NCBI RefSeq assembly: GCF_041381155.1
Contig: NC_091141.1
Coordinates: forward strand, 28,021,828-28,085,827
Length of the DNA stretch: 64,000 bases
Direction of reading: 5' to 3'
Source: Argopecten irradians
Lineage: Eukaryota; Mollusca; Bivalvia; Pectinida; Pectinidae
The notes beneath the pieces are model-generated. The model was not told where the DNA came from. It saw only the letters and a program-made list of their open reading frames with translations, and did no database searches. Each line of letters starts with the position of its first letter. Position 1 is the stretch's first letter. Positions 48,001 through 60,760 of this stretch are shown here, in pieces. The position numbers and the translations under genes are program-made.

Positions 48001-50219
48001 ACGCACGAGACCTGATGTCTCTGGGTCATCCTGACTCTTCGTATCACATGATCTAAAAATAAAATTTAGCCAATAAAAGTTAATGGTTTACCTGTAGATA
48101 AAGTTACCGTTTGTCCTCTACAACTATAAACAGCAGCAACAGCACAAAATATGATATAAACATTCCGAGTGTTTTCCAGAGGAATCACGAGAGTTATTAT
48201 TACGTCAACGTCCTCTGAATTCAGTAATGTTATCAGTCTTTTTTAGTTTCATTTGCTCAAAAATGATATTATGGAAACAATACCTTTCAGTAGGGATAAA
48301 TTGATGTGTTTAGAAGTGTTGGCTTTAGCAATAAACATGTCACAGGATTCTTATTATAGATACAACATCGTTTAATCGCAGCTAAAGGTTAATATTCTGC
48401 ACATATTAAATTTACATACATTGTAGCGTTGGAGGTTATGTTTGTGTAATTAAATACGGTATAACTAACATCACCATAAAACACATAAAAATCGATAATA
48501 TTGTATAATTCAATTTAACAAATAGCATTAATATTTTGTTAAAAAGAATTTGGTGAAATAAAACTTAACTGTACTCCATTTTAGACAAAAGACACAGATA
48601 GTTTAGTCAAGCGTTTTGTCTACGGTTGAATTTATGTTTGGTAATACAGAAAAATCTGCAAAACTCGAAAGTTGGGTGAGTGATCAATCTCAACCCGAAA
48701 AGAATAAGAAAAGCAATCACTTTATAATGGAGTAACTTTGAAATCAAATACAAAATCTGTGTAGCAACGCTTAGGGGAAATCATAGATTTGTAAAATTTT
48801 AAATTCGTTTGGAACTATCTTTCAGGAGAAGAAAAATCCTTGAAATTGATGAATTGATGATCATTTACCCACCATCTGCTTTTGATAGTGTTTTATGGCA
48901 AGCTATTTCGATAATCCTAATAACTCATAACGTTTAATTTGTATAGATAATGACTTTTGTTATTAGCTGTACAGCAGGTAGGACATAAAGGCGACTAAAA
49001 TCAAACAAACTCACTTGTTTCTTCCTAATCTAACGTTTCACTTGCTTGAAAATGCCACATTTTTTTCATGGAGTTGAGCGCCCGCTCTTGTGAGAAAGAC
49101 TGTGCTTTCTATCCTTAGTCGAGACATAAGCGAAGAAGTTCCTTGTCCTGTCTTGTATAATAAATACCATCGGGCCTAACCTTAGGTTTTACTGTTTAAT
49201 CGAAGATTTTTGTGTTGCTTGTACAGTTTGACTAAATACGCAAAACAATCCACATTTCAATTAAACAAGTCATGGTTGGGCACATATTTCTGTCATCAGA
49301 TAACCGTACCAGTATGTGTATTGGTGTTTATGGTGTTGGTACAATGAGCGCTTGTGTGTGCGTCAGTGAGATAGCACTATAAAAATCAAGAGCCTCACTA
49401 TATTAGATGACAAAACACGAATATACAGACAATATTTCCCAACCTGAATTTCTGGTGTCAATTTCTGGTCAATTTCAGGTCAAGATATATTTATCTGAGT
49501 TACAGGTCGAATTTTGTGAGATTTTGAATTCATTTGAGATTTGCTCTCCAGGTGACTTTCAGGTCAAATTTTCATTGGCTTATGTATAGTGGTTAATGCT
49601 ATGGCTGTTATTTTCATATTGTTCCTTTTTATTGAAACTATGTTGTAAGATTGTGTGTTAAAATGATTGTTCCCCTTTAAAAGTCTGAAGAATGAATAGG
49701 AGCCATTTTATGTGGGTTTTTCCGTATTTAATATTTAATTAAGAAAACGACATAAACATAGCTTTCTCATTTGTAGAATAGCACTCTTTACCGATCTCTT
49801 GTTTTATAAGTCAGTTATAGAGAACATGGCATATATAAAGATAAGATTGCTTGTTTTGTCATTTGGTGTATAGATATTTTAAGTACACAGATATTTCTAA
49901 GAAAAACACACACAGTAGATGGCCATTTGACTTAATGATAACATTTTCACCTGAACCATTAAAAAGTAGCATCCAGTTTGTAGCAGGAAACTTATGATTA
50001 GTGCCCCATGTTAAAAAACTCCACAGTCAATCGCCTGACAAAAGTTCACACTTTAGCAAGTATTCTATACACAGTATCGAGTAAATTTCCGGAAAGAAAT
50101 TGTGGACAGATAGATATGACGATTATTTTATGACTGTAGGAATCTTAATTGACTACTTAGTGGATGATGCGTATACAATTGTTACATAAAATGAATGACA
50201 TATTCAATAGTTGTTACAA
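48001..50219. other. Intergenic DNA, mostly unrecognised
   Basis: A short stretch at about 49360-49430 (CAGTGAGATAGCACTATAAA to CACGAATATAC) matches the body of the SINE at 19537-19905 and is probably a fragment. A CAGGTCAA-TTT word recurs three times at 49465-49570. No gene is seen. Confidence 0.4.
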
Positions 50220-50415
50220 CTACAGTCGAGATTGTCTGAGCGACCCCCTGTATGTAGCGACTCCCTGTCTTATGTGACCTTACTTGAGACCCCCCAACGT
50301 ATTTTGCTATATAAGGGGTCTGTTTTCAGCGACGCCCTGTCCTACGTGACAAGCGACCATGTTTTTACAACCCACACATCATTAAAAGTCTGTCTTGAGC
50401 GACTTTTCATTCGCC
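50220..50415 (+). repeat. GC-richer segment with repeated AGCGAC-CCTGTC words
   Basis: GAGCGACCCCCTGTATGT, AGCGACTCCCTGTCTTATGTGAC and AGCGACGCCCTGTCCTACGTGAC occur in series, with further GCGAC words to 50405. It is an interspersed or tandem repeat fragment of unknown family. Confidence 0.55.
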
Positions 50416-50585
50416 TTTGGCCATAATTATGATCGAGAAAGAAGTGTGAACATCGAATTAAACATTGACTGTTGACTACGATAAGAGTACATTACTGTGT
50501 AACCAGTTTTGACGGATCATGAAACATCATATGTATATGTATATATAATGCAATGGATCAGGTTCTTTACAAGTCCTTATGCCCA

Positions 50586-50586
<1 letters not shown>

Positions 50587-50618
<32 letters not shown>
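50587..50618 (+). repeat. Poly(A) run of 32
   Basis: Thirty-two uninterrupted A residues mark the left edge of the tandem higher-order array that follows. Confidence 0.9.
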
Positions 50619-50620
<2 letters not shown>

Positions 50621-50849
50621 AACTTAACATCCTTGAAGTTTTAATTATTAATATTAAGTATTTTGTATAAAACATGGTTGTTTTAAGTTACGAATGATTT
50701 AACTTTGCTGAAACTGAAGAAGATATTTTTCTAACCGATAAATGACTTCCACAGTCAACATCATATAAACTCTTTTTAGGATACCAAGAAGTTTCTTTTA
50801 CGAAATCCTAGCAGAGTCACACAAAATAAAACGAAAAATGGTTAAATCG

Positions 50850-51740
50850 CGATAGATATATGGTTAATACGCGTTAGTAGACACGTTATAACGATATACT
50901 GTTGTAACACGTTAGTTGTCGGAGTGAATTATCTCATTTTAACGCATTAGCTATCTGGTTTTAAAGAGATACTGATCTCGGTTTAACGTTTTTAATTGTC
51001 TCGTTAAAACGAGGTAACTATCGCGCTAAAATGAACGAGATAGTCAAGGCGTTAAAACGAGATAACTAACGCGTTAAAACGAGATAACTAACGTGTTCAA
51101 CGAACGAGATAGTTGAGGCGTTAAAACGAGATAATAACGCGTTTAAACGAACGAGATAGTTAAGGCGTTAAAACCAGATAACTACCGCGTTTAAACGAAG
51201 GAGATAGTTACTGCGTTAAAACGAGATACCTACCGCGTTTAAACGAACAAGATAGTTAAGGCGTTAAAACGAGATAACTACCGTGTTTAAACGAAGGAGA
51301 TAGTTAAGGCGTTAAAACGAGATAATAACGCATTTAAACGAAGGAGATTGTTAAGGCGTTAAAACGAGATAATAACGCGTTTAAACGAATGGGATAGTTA
51401 AGGCATTAAACGAGATAACTAACGCGTTTGAACGAAGGAGATAGTTAAGGCGTTAAAACGAGATAATTACGCGATTAAACGAAAGAGATAGTTAAGGCGT
51501 TAAAACGAGATAATAACGCGTTTAAACGAAGGAGATAGTTAAGGCGTTTTCAAGAGATAACTAACGCGTTTTAACGAACGCGATCGTTAACGTGTTAAAA
51601 CACGATAACTAACTCGTTAAAGCGTGAAAAAGTATGGCATTAAAATGATACAAATACATTGTAACATAGTAACTATGTGTTAAAACGACATAGATAACGC
51701 GTTAAAACGAGATAGTTAACGAGATAATTATCACGTTGTA
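50850..51740 (+). repeat. GTTAAAACGAGATA minisatellite, copy 1
   Basis: About a dozen 45-50 bp units read AGGCGTTAAAACGAGATAAC, (TA)ACGCGTTTAAACGAA and GGAGATAGTTA. The words CGTTAAAACG and CGTTTAAACG are palindromic or nearly so, and reverse-oriented words (TATCTCGTTTTAACG) appear in the flanks. Confidence 0.88.
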
Positions 51741-51894
51741 ATAAGAAAAGTGTTTCATTTTATTTTTCAATATGACTTGTATAGCTTAAGTTGACACCGA
51801 CCAGTAAATGGAAAATTGTAAAATTCCACCATTATACCGTGGAAACATGTACACTATTTACCCAGTTGCCGGGTACAGCGCCAGTAAGATCATG

Positions 51895-52196
51895 TGATCA
51901 TTATTACGTCATCAGCAATGATAAAAGCAGCCTCCCAACAGGTGCTTTAATCAGATGTTGAAACACGAGATATGGTTTGCTGATTCTGATCTCTACATTG
52001 TATGATATCAGCGTGAACGCTGGGATACTTTAATTAGGATTCTAATTCCTATACCCTCGGATTTGTTTTATAAGTTTTAACTTAATACATCTAATCATTG
52101 TGATATTACTTTCAAGTTTTTTGAAGTTGTCAAGTGACCGCAAGAGGGGATTATTATTAACACAACTTTGTATTAATTGGATCACGTAAGGTAAGC
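51895..52196 (+). promoter_or_regulatory. Promoter-like block and splice-donor-like site, copy 1
   Basis: TTACGTCA (a CRE-type site, about 51904) is followed 10-15 bases later by GATAAAAGCAGCCTCC, a TATA-like element. About 270 bases on, CACGTAAG|GTAAGCTT is a good donor (GT at 52191). The layout is retained in copies 2 (56619 to about 56906) and 3 (about 61176 to 61460). No conserved coding frame starts between them. Confidence 0.35.
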
Positions 52197-53003
52197 TTGA
52201 TACTATTATAATTATTAGAAATACAATATATTTGAATAGTTGACAATTCTAGAAATGAATGTCAATCATGTTTGACCATATCATGTATGCCTACATTGTC
52301 TGAACTATACGTTGAAACAGATAACTGTAAGATAATTAAAGACATGTTCTTTAACTTTAGAAATGTGTCATCGTGACCCATTGTTGAAGGGTTTCAAATT
52401 CGTCGCATTTTTAGAGTCATTTATATGTCAACAAAACCACGATTAATGATACTCATCAAACATTTCTATTTCGTTTCCGAAATTTGACATGAACAGCTTT
52501 CGGATTAAACAAGATTGTGATAATTAACGTTGTTTATTTCCGATTTCATATGAAATTGACGGTGTTTCCTTCGCTAAATATACGCTATGCAGATCTAATC
52601 ACCAGCAATCCTGACCATTTTCAATGTTTCTCTTGTTCCTCTGACTTTTTTCATGCTGTACTTTCTACAAATTTGTTTCATACTGAATATTCTACGAATT
52701 GCATTTCGTGAATGGGTTAATCAATAAAAAACGACATCGTATACTGTTATAATTTCAATAGATGAACATATATTGACGTTTGGTGTCTTTAACAGTAAAC
52801 TTCAATGAGATTATTACTATGAAATGACAAGAATTCAACTCTAGACACCAACCTGTATACAGCAAAAATATACAACATAGCTAATGTAACGGTTACAGGG
52901 GATCCCAATGAAATGACCTTAGCTCTTAACAAGTCCCTAATCCTATAGACACAAGACGTGTATAATGCAGACTCCAAAAATATACATTCACAAACCTAGC
53001 TAA

Positions 53004-53066
53004 AAACTGAAAGTAGAATGGAAATATATATTATATAAATATATATATCCAATCTACTTTCAGTTT
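53004..53066. repeat. AT-loop hairpin, conserved in all three copies
   Basis: AAACTGAAAGTAGA and TCTACTTTCAGTTT pair across a loop of ATATAT-rich sequence. Equivalent hairpins lie at 57719-57781 and 62271-62333, with arms unchanged. Confidence 0.85.
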
Positions 53067-53309
53067 CCTGCTTAAATAATGTATTGGAAGAGGCTCTTAA
53101 CCCAATTAACCAACCAACAACCTAACATCCTTAATTATTAATATTATGTTTTTTGTATTGTTGTTTTTAGTTGCAAATGATTTAATTTTGGTTATCCTTA
53201 GAAGATATTTTAACTTTCCAATAAATGACTTCAACACAGTCTTGATGTAACATACAAAAATTACGTAAGCCTATATAGGCGTCACTCTGGAAAATCAAAT
53301 GATTTTTTC

Positions 53310-53545
53310 TCCTTAAAATATGCGTTGTTAATCTCGTTAAAACAAGGAAATTATCTCGTTTTAACGCGATGATTTATCTCGTTTTAACCCGTTAGTTACA
53401 TATATGTATATCATTTCAATGTGTTAATGACATCTTTTAAATGATTAAGTTATCTAGTTCAAACAAGATAACCAACGCGTTAAAACGAGATATCTAAATA
53501 GTTAAACTCGTTAATATAAGAAAAGTATCGCGTCAAATAAAAGAG
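53310..53545 (+). repeat. Inverted-orientation CGTTTTAACG words, copy 1
   Basis: TTATCTCGTTTTAACGCGAT and TTATCTCGTTTTAACCCGTT are followed by GCGTTAAAACGAGATATC, so the minisatellite word occurs in both orientations. Equivalent blocks lie at about 58030-58255 and 62590-62805. Confidence 0.75.
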
Positions 53546-55500
53546 TGTGGTATATTATTAATAGTAAAGTATATTAAACATTGCCGTTTCTGACGTGTTA
53601 GTGTTCTAGTTTATGCAGCCTGTACTATAAACATTTAATAATAAATCATATAATTGCTATTATTATGTTGTAATGTTTTCTTCTCGGAAAGTGCCGTATT
53701 TCTATGAAATTAACCAATTACAAAATGTATCATAATGAGGAAAATCAATCATCATCTTTATCTAGTTTTGAAGTGATTCAAATTCGTCGCATAATTTGAG
53801 CCGCTATGTAAACAATACTACCATTAATGAAACTCATCAGATATTTCTATTTCGGCTTCGAAATTTGACCTCGACAGCCTTCGGATTTAACAAGTGTTTA
53901 ATAAATAACATTGTTTATTCCCGTTTAATATGACATTGACGGTGTTTCCTTCGTTTAATGTACACTGTTAGGATTACATATCAGAATCATTCACCAGCCC
54001 GCCTGACGAGTTTCAAAATATCTTTTGACTTTTGTTATGCTGTACATTTGACATCTGTTTTCACTATTGAATATATTATGAAATTACATTACGTGAATTT
54101 GTTAATCAATAAAAACGATATTGTATACTGTTATAATTTCAATAGATGAACATATATTGACGTTTGGTGTCTTTAACAGTAATTTAACCATGAAATAACA
54201 AGTATTCAACTATAGACACAAAACGAACATACAGCAGACTTCCAAAATACATAACCTAGCTTATGGAATGGATACAGCGGATTCCGTTCAAATGACCTTA
54301 GTTCTTCCCAAGTCATCAATCCCATGTAACCAACCAACAACATTTAAACGTCTTTGTAGTTTGATTATCGACATTATGCATTTTGTATACAACCTGGTTG
54401 TTTTTCGTTGCGAAGGATTGAATTTTGCTGATCCGAAGAGGATATTGTTTCTATCCAATAAATGACTTCCACAGTAGTAGGTTTTTCTTTATAAAGCACA
54501 ACATATATAATATAAATGTTTAGATGTTACCAAAAGGTATCGTTATTTATGAAATGTGTGGGCTATTAATTTATCAATTTGATTTACATTGTTGTGATGG
54601 TATGTACCTATTGTTTCTCTAGGTTGAGAGCTTTTGCCAATAATTGGGAAAAATATGGCATTTAGATTTATTATTTATAATCAACTGTGTAGATTAAAGA
54701 TGAATTAATGATTTTCGATGCAAAGTAGTTGCAATCACACAATATTAGCAACTATAAATCACTATCAAATAAACAATAACAAACATATCAAAATTATGCA
54801 GGCCAAGCGAGGTGGACCAAAAACCGCCATTGCGAACAAAAACCAATCAAAATCCTACGATATCATTCTTTAATTTGTAACTTCCAAGTTAGACAAATTA
54901 GATCCGAGAAAAAACCTAATATAATTATTCACGGTGTTAAGATTACTTTACGTGACCAATTTACCTGCATACCTCATGCGAGTTTTCGGTATCCTTTGTT
55001 CCTCTCTTGCTTTTGTCATGGTGTACTTTTGACATGTTTATTTTCATTATTGAATATGTTACGAATAGCATTGCATGGTGTAGTTAAATATGAAAATTAC
55101 ACTGTTTACCGTTACACTTCCAATAGATAAACATATATTGACGTTTGGTGTCTTTAACAATATGCCTCAATGAGATTATCACTATAACATGACAATAATT
55201 CAACTATAGACACAAAACGAGTATACCACAGACTCCCAATATATACATTAAAGATACTCCTCCGCTGACGAATGCTTTTTATGCTCTATCAAAAACAGGA
55301 GCAGACAAATTAGTATTTTTCTCCAGTTACAAAAGTTACTTACCATTACCATCAGTAACAAGTTTGAGCTTCTTGTTTTTTTAAGATAAAGGTATTAAAA
55401 ATAATTAATTGCGTCACGAAAAAAAATCCATGGCATTGTGTTTATGGAATGAGGTAATGATTAGGCATGCACCAAAAGCAAAAAAAAAAAAAAAAATAAT

Positions 55501-58500
55501 AATTTGCTGAATCTGGAAGGGATATTTTTTCTAACCGACAAATGACTTCCACAGTAGAATTTTTTTTTTATATAACTCAACAAATAAACTCTTTTTAAGA
55601 TACTAAGGAGTGTCCTTTACGAAAACCTATTAGAGTCACTTTGAAAAATAAAAGAAATTCTTTTCTCGTTAAACCGCAATAAATATAAGATATATACGCG
55701 TTAGTAGTCAAGTTAGAACGAGATAAAAACGAATTATCTGGTTGTAACATGTTAGTTATCTGAGTGAATTATCTCATTTTAACGAATTAGCTATATCGTT
55801 CTAAAGAGATACTGATCTCGGTTTAACGTTTTTAATTATCTCGTTAAAACGAGGTAACTATCGCGCTAAAATGAACGAGATAATGAACGAGATAGTCAAG
55901 GCGTTAAAACGAGATAACTAACGCGTTAAAACGAGATAACTAACGTGTTAAAACGAAGAAGATAGTTAAGGCTTTAAAACGAGATAACTAACGTGTTTTA
56001 AAACGAATGAGATAGTTAAGGCGTTAAAACGAGATAACTACCGCGTTTAAACGAACAAGATAGTTAAGGGGTTAAAACGAAATAACTACCGCGTTTAAAC
56101 GAAGGAGATAATTAAGGCGCTAAAACGAGATAATAACGCGTTTAAACGAATAAGATAGTTAAGGTGTTAAAACGAGATAACTAACGCGTTTGAACGAAGG
56201 AGATAGTTTAGGCGTTAAATCGAGATAATAATGCGTTTAAACGAAGGAGATGGTAAAGGCGTTTTAACGAGATAACAAACGCGTTTTAACGAACAAGATC
56301 GTTAACGTGTTAAAACACGATAACTAACTTGTTAAAGCGTGAAAAAGTATGGCATTAAAATGATACAACTACATTGCAACATAGTAACTACGTGTTAAAA
56401 CGACATAGATAACGCGTTAAAACGAGATAGTTAACGAGATAATTATCACGTTGTAATAAGAAAAGTCTTTCATTTTATTTTTCAATATGACTTGTATAGC
56501 TTAAGTTGACACCGACCAGTAAATGAAAAATTGTAAAATTCCACCATTATACCGTGGAAACATGTACACTATTTACCCAGTTGCCGGGTACAGCGCCAGT
56601 AAGATCATGTGGTCATTATTACGTCATCAGCAGTGATAAAAGCAGCCTCCCAACAGGTGCTTTAATCAGATGTTGAAACACGAGATATGGTTTGCTGATT
56701 CTGATCTCTACATTGTATGATATCAGCGTGAACGCTGGGATACTTTAATTAGGATTCTAATTCCTATACCCTCGGATTTGTTTTATAAGTTTTAACTTAA
56801 TACATCTAATCATTGTGATATTACTTTCAAGTTTTTTGAAGTTGTCAAGTGACCGCCAGAGGGGATTATTATTAACACAACTTTGTATTAATTGGATCAC
56901 GTAAGGTAAGCTTGATACTATTATAATTATTAGAAATACAATATATTTGAATAGTTGACAATTCTAGAAATGAATGTCAATCATGTTTGACCATATCATG
57001 TATGCCTACATTGTCTGAACTATACGTTGAAACAGATAACTGTAAGATAATTAAAGACATGTTCTTTAACTTTAGAAATGTGTCATCGTGACCCATTGTT
57101 GAAGGGTTTCAAATTCGTCGCATTTTTAGAGTCATTTATATGTCAACAAAACCACGATTAATGATACTCATCAAACATTTCTATTTCGTTTCCGAAATTT
57201 GACATGAACAGCTTTCGGATTAAACAAGATTGTGATAATTAACGTTGTTTATTTCCGATTTCATATGAAATTGACGGTGTTTCCTTCGCTAAATACACGC
57301 TATGCAGATCTAATCACCAGCAATCCTGACCATTTTCAATGTTTCTCTTGTTCCTCTGACTTTTTTCATGCTGTACTTTCTACAAATTTGTTTCATACTG
57401 AATATTCTACGAATTGCATTTCGTGAATGGGTTAATCAATAAAAAACGACATCGTATACTGTTATAATTTCAATAGATGAACATATATTGACGTTTGGTG
57501 TCTTTAACAGTAAACTTCAATGAGATTATTACTATGAAATGACAAGAATTCAACTCTAGACACCAACCTGTATACAGCAAAAATATACAACATAGCTAAT
57601 GTAACGGTTACAGGGGATCCCAATGAAATGACCTTAGCTCTTAACAAGTCCCTATTTCTATAGACACAAGACGTGTATAATGCAGACTCCAAAAATATAC
57701 ATTCACAAACCTAGCTAAAAACTGAAAGTAGAATGGAAATATATATTATATAAATATATATATCCAATCTACTTTCAGTTTCCTGCTTAAATAATGTATT
57801 GGAAGAGGCTCTTAACCCAATTAACCAACCAACAACCTAACATCCTTAATTATTAATATTATGTTTTTTGTATTGTTGTTTTTAGTTGCAAATGATTTAA
57901 TTTTGGTTATCCTTAGAAGATATTTTAACTTTCCAATAAATGACTTCAACACAGTCTTGATGTAACATACAAAAATTACGTAAGCCTATATAGGCGTCAC
58001 TCTGGAAAATCAAATGATTTTTTCTCCTTTAAATATGCGTTGTTAATCTCGTTAAAACAAGGAAATTATCTCGTTTTAACGCGATGATTTATCTCGTTTT
58101 AACCCGTTAGTTACATATATGTATATCATTTCAATGTGTTAATGACATCTTTTAAATGATTAAGTTATCTAGTTCAAACAAGATAACCAACGCGTTAAAA
58201 CGAGATATCTAAATAGTTAAACTCGTTAATATAAGAAAAGTATCGCGTCAAATAAAAGAGTGTGGTATATTATTAATAGTAAAGTATATTAAACATTGCC
58301 GTTTCTGACGTGTTAGTGTTCTAGTTTATGCAGCCTGTACTATAAACATTTAATAATAAATCATATAATTGCTATTATTATGTTGTAATGTTTTCTTCTC
58401 GGAAAGTGCCGTATTTCTATGAAATTAACCAATTACAAAATGTATCATAATGAGGAAAATCAATCATCATCTTTATCTAGTTTTGAAGTGATTCAAATTC

Positions 58501-60760
58501 GTCGCATAATTTGAGCCGCTATGTAAACAATACTACCATTAATGAAACTCATCAGATATTTCTATTTCGGCTTCGAAATTTGACCTCGACAGCCTTCGGA
58601 TTTAACAAGTGTTTAATAAATAACATTGTTTATTCCCGTTTAATATGACATTGACGGTGTTTCCTTCGTTAATATACACTGTTAGGATTACATATCAGAA
58701 TCATTCACCAGCCCGCCTGACGAGTTTCAAAATATCTTTTGACTTTTGTTATGCTGTACATTTGACATCTGTTTTCACTATTGAATATATTATGAAATTA
58801 CATTACGTGAATTTGTTAATCAATAAAAACGATATTGTATACTGTTATAATTTCAATAGATGAACATATATTGACGTTTGGTGTCTTTAACAGTAATTTA
58901 ACCATGAAATAACAAGTATTCAACTATAGACACAAAACGAACATACAGCAGACTTCCAAAATACATAACCTAGCTTATGGAATGGATACAGCGGATTCCG
59001 TTCAAATGACCTTAGTTCTTCCCAAGTCATCAATCCCATGTAACCAACCAACAACATTTAAACGTCTTTGTAGTTTGATTATCGACATTATGCATTTTGT
59101 ATATACAACCTGGTTGTTTTTCGTTGCGAAGGATTGGATTTTGCTGATCCGAAGAGGATATTGTTTCTATCCAATAAATGACTTCCACAGTAGTAGGTTT
59201 TTCTTTATAAAGCACAACATATATAATATAAATTTTTAGATGTTACCAAAAGGTATCGTTATTTTTGAAATGTGTGGGCTATTAATTTATCAATTTGATT
59301 TACATTGTTGTGATGGTATGTACCTATTGTTTCTCTAGGTTGAGAGCTTTTGCCAATAATTGGGAAAAATATGGCATTTAGATTTATTATTTATAATCAA
59401 CTGTGTAGATTAAAAATGAATTAATGATTTTCGATGCAAAGTAGTTGCAATCACACAATATTAGCAACTATAAATCACTATCAAATAAACAATAACAAAC
59501 ATATCAAAATTATGCAGGCCAAGCGAGGTGGACCAAAAACCGCCATTGCGAACAAAAATCAATCAAAATCCTGCGATATCATTTTGTCATCAGCAGCCAA
59601 TCAGAAGATCACATGAAAGATTCCTGGTCCAAATTATTATGAAAACATATCATTGTTTACATCGTCATACTTTACAAATTTGTAACTTCCAGGTTTGACA
59701 AATTAGATCCGAGAAAAAAACCCAAGTATAATTACAATATATGACGATTAACCTTTCATAAAAAAATAATCCTTAAATACATGTTCAAGAGATTAACTTC
59801 AGTTAATTTATTATAAGGAATAAACGGAATAGAATATTGATGTTATAGGTTTTTCTATAACATAAAAAAATCTATTAAAGTTAATCCTTAAGTAAAGTTT
59901 ATAAAGTATACTTTAGACCATTATTCAAAGAGGCAAGTATGAAGCGAGCGAATATGTTAAATCAACCCAATATGTACAAAATTTGAAATTTAGTAAAAAG
60001 CTTATCAATACATTTTTCATTTAAATCGATTATCATCCATTACAACTGTTTAAACATCGTCATCATTAAAACTGAATTTGCATATAGGATGGCTTTCACA
60101 TGTTTGACTATAGCCATCGTGTCCCGAAAACTGCTAAACTGCTGTATTTCACAATACATTGTAGTTATGAAATCTGCGGCAATGTTTCCTTTCTTAAATT
60201 CACGGTGTTAAGATTAATTTACCAGCATACCTCATGCGAGTTTTCGGTATCCTTTGTTCCTCTCTCACTTTTGTCATGCTGTACTTTTGACATGTTTATT
60301 TCCATTATTGAATATGTTAAGAATAGCATTGCATGGTGTAGTTTATTAATGAAAATTACACTGTTTGCGGTTAAACTTACAATAGATAAACATATATTGA
60401 CGTTTGGTGTCTTTAACAGCATGCCATAATGAGATTATCACTATAACATGACAATAATTCAACTATAGACACAAAACGATTATACCACAGACTCCCAAAA
60501 TATATATTAAAGATAATCCACTACTGACGAATGTTATTTTTGCTCTATCAAAAACAGGAAACAGGAGCAGACGAATTAGTATTTTTCTCCAGTTACAAAA
60601 GTTACTTATTTTACACCATTACCATCAGTAACAAGTTTGAGCTTGTTTTTTTCAAGATAAAGGTATTAGAAACAATTAATTGCGTCACGAAAAAAATCCA
60701 TTGCATTGTGTTTATGGAATGAGGTAATGATTGCGCATGCACCAAAAGCAAAATAAATTA
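55501..60760 (+). repeat. Higher-order unit, copy 2
   Basis: It is nearly identical to copy 1 across monomers 1 and 2. The longer monomer 3 includes 59590-60200, which has a CAGCCAATCAGAAG word (CCAAT-box-like) and sequence absent from copy 1. Confidence 0.8.
55680..56460 (+). repeat. GTTAAAACGAGATA minisatellite, copy 2
   Basis: Same units and boundaries as the copy 1 array, but fewer repeats. The right flank (AACGAGATAATTATCACGTT) is unchanged. Confidence 0.88.

Larger units (their letters stand above)
50620..55500 (+). repeat. Higher-order unit, copy 1
   Basis: It contains monomer 1 (minisatellite, promoter-like block, hairpin), monomer 2 and a short monomer 3. Relative to copy 2 it lacks about 545 bases around 54870-54930, in two segments of about 85 and 460. 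Confidence 0.8.

Noticed and set aside
50850..51740. CRISPR-like array
   Set aside because: Units are contiguous degenerate tandem repeats without unique spacers, in a eukaryotic genome.
52517..52711. 64-codon open frame repeated in all array copies
   Set aside because: The frame is disrupted in copy 3 by a one-base deletion, so it is not under coding constraint.
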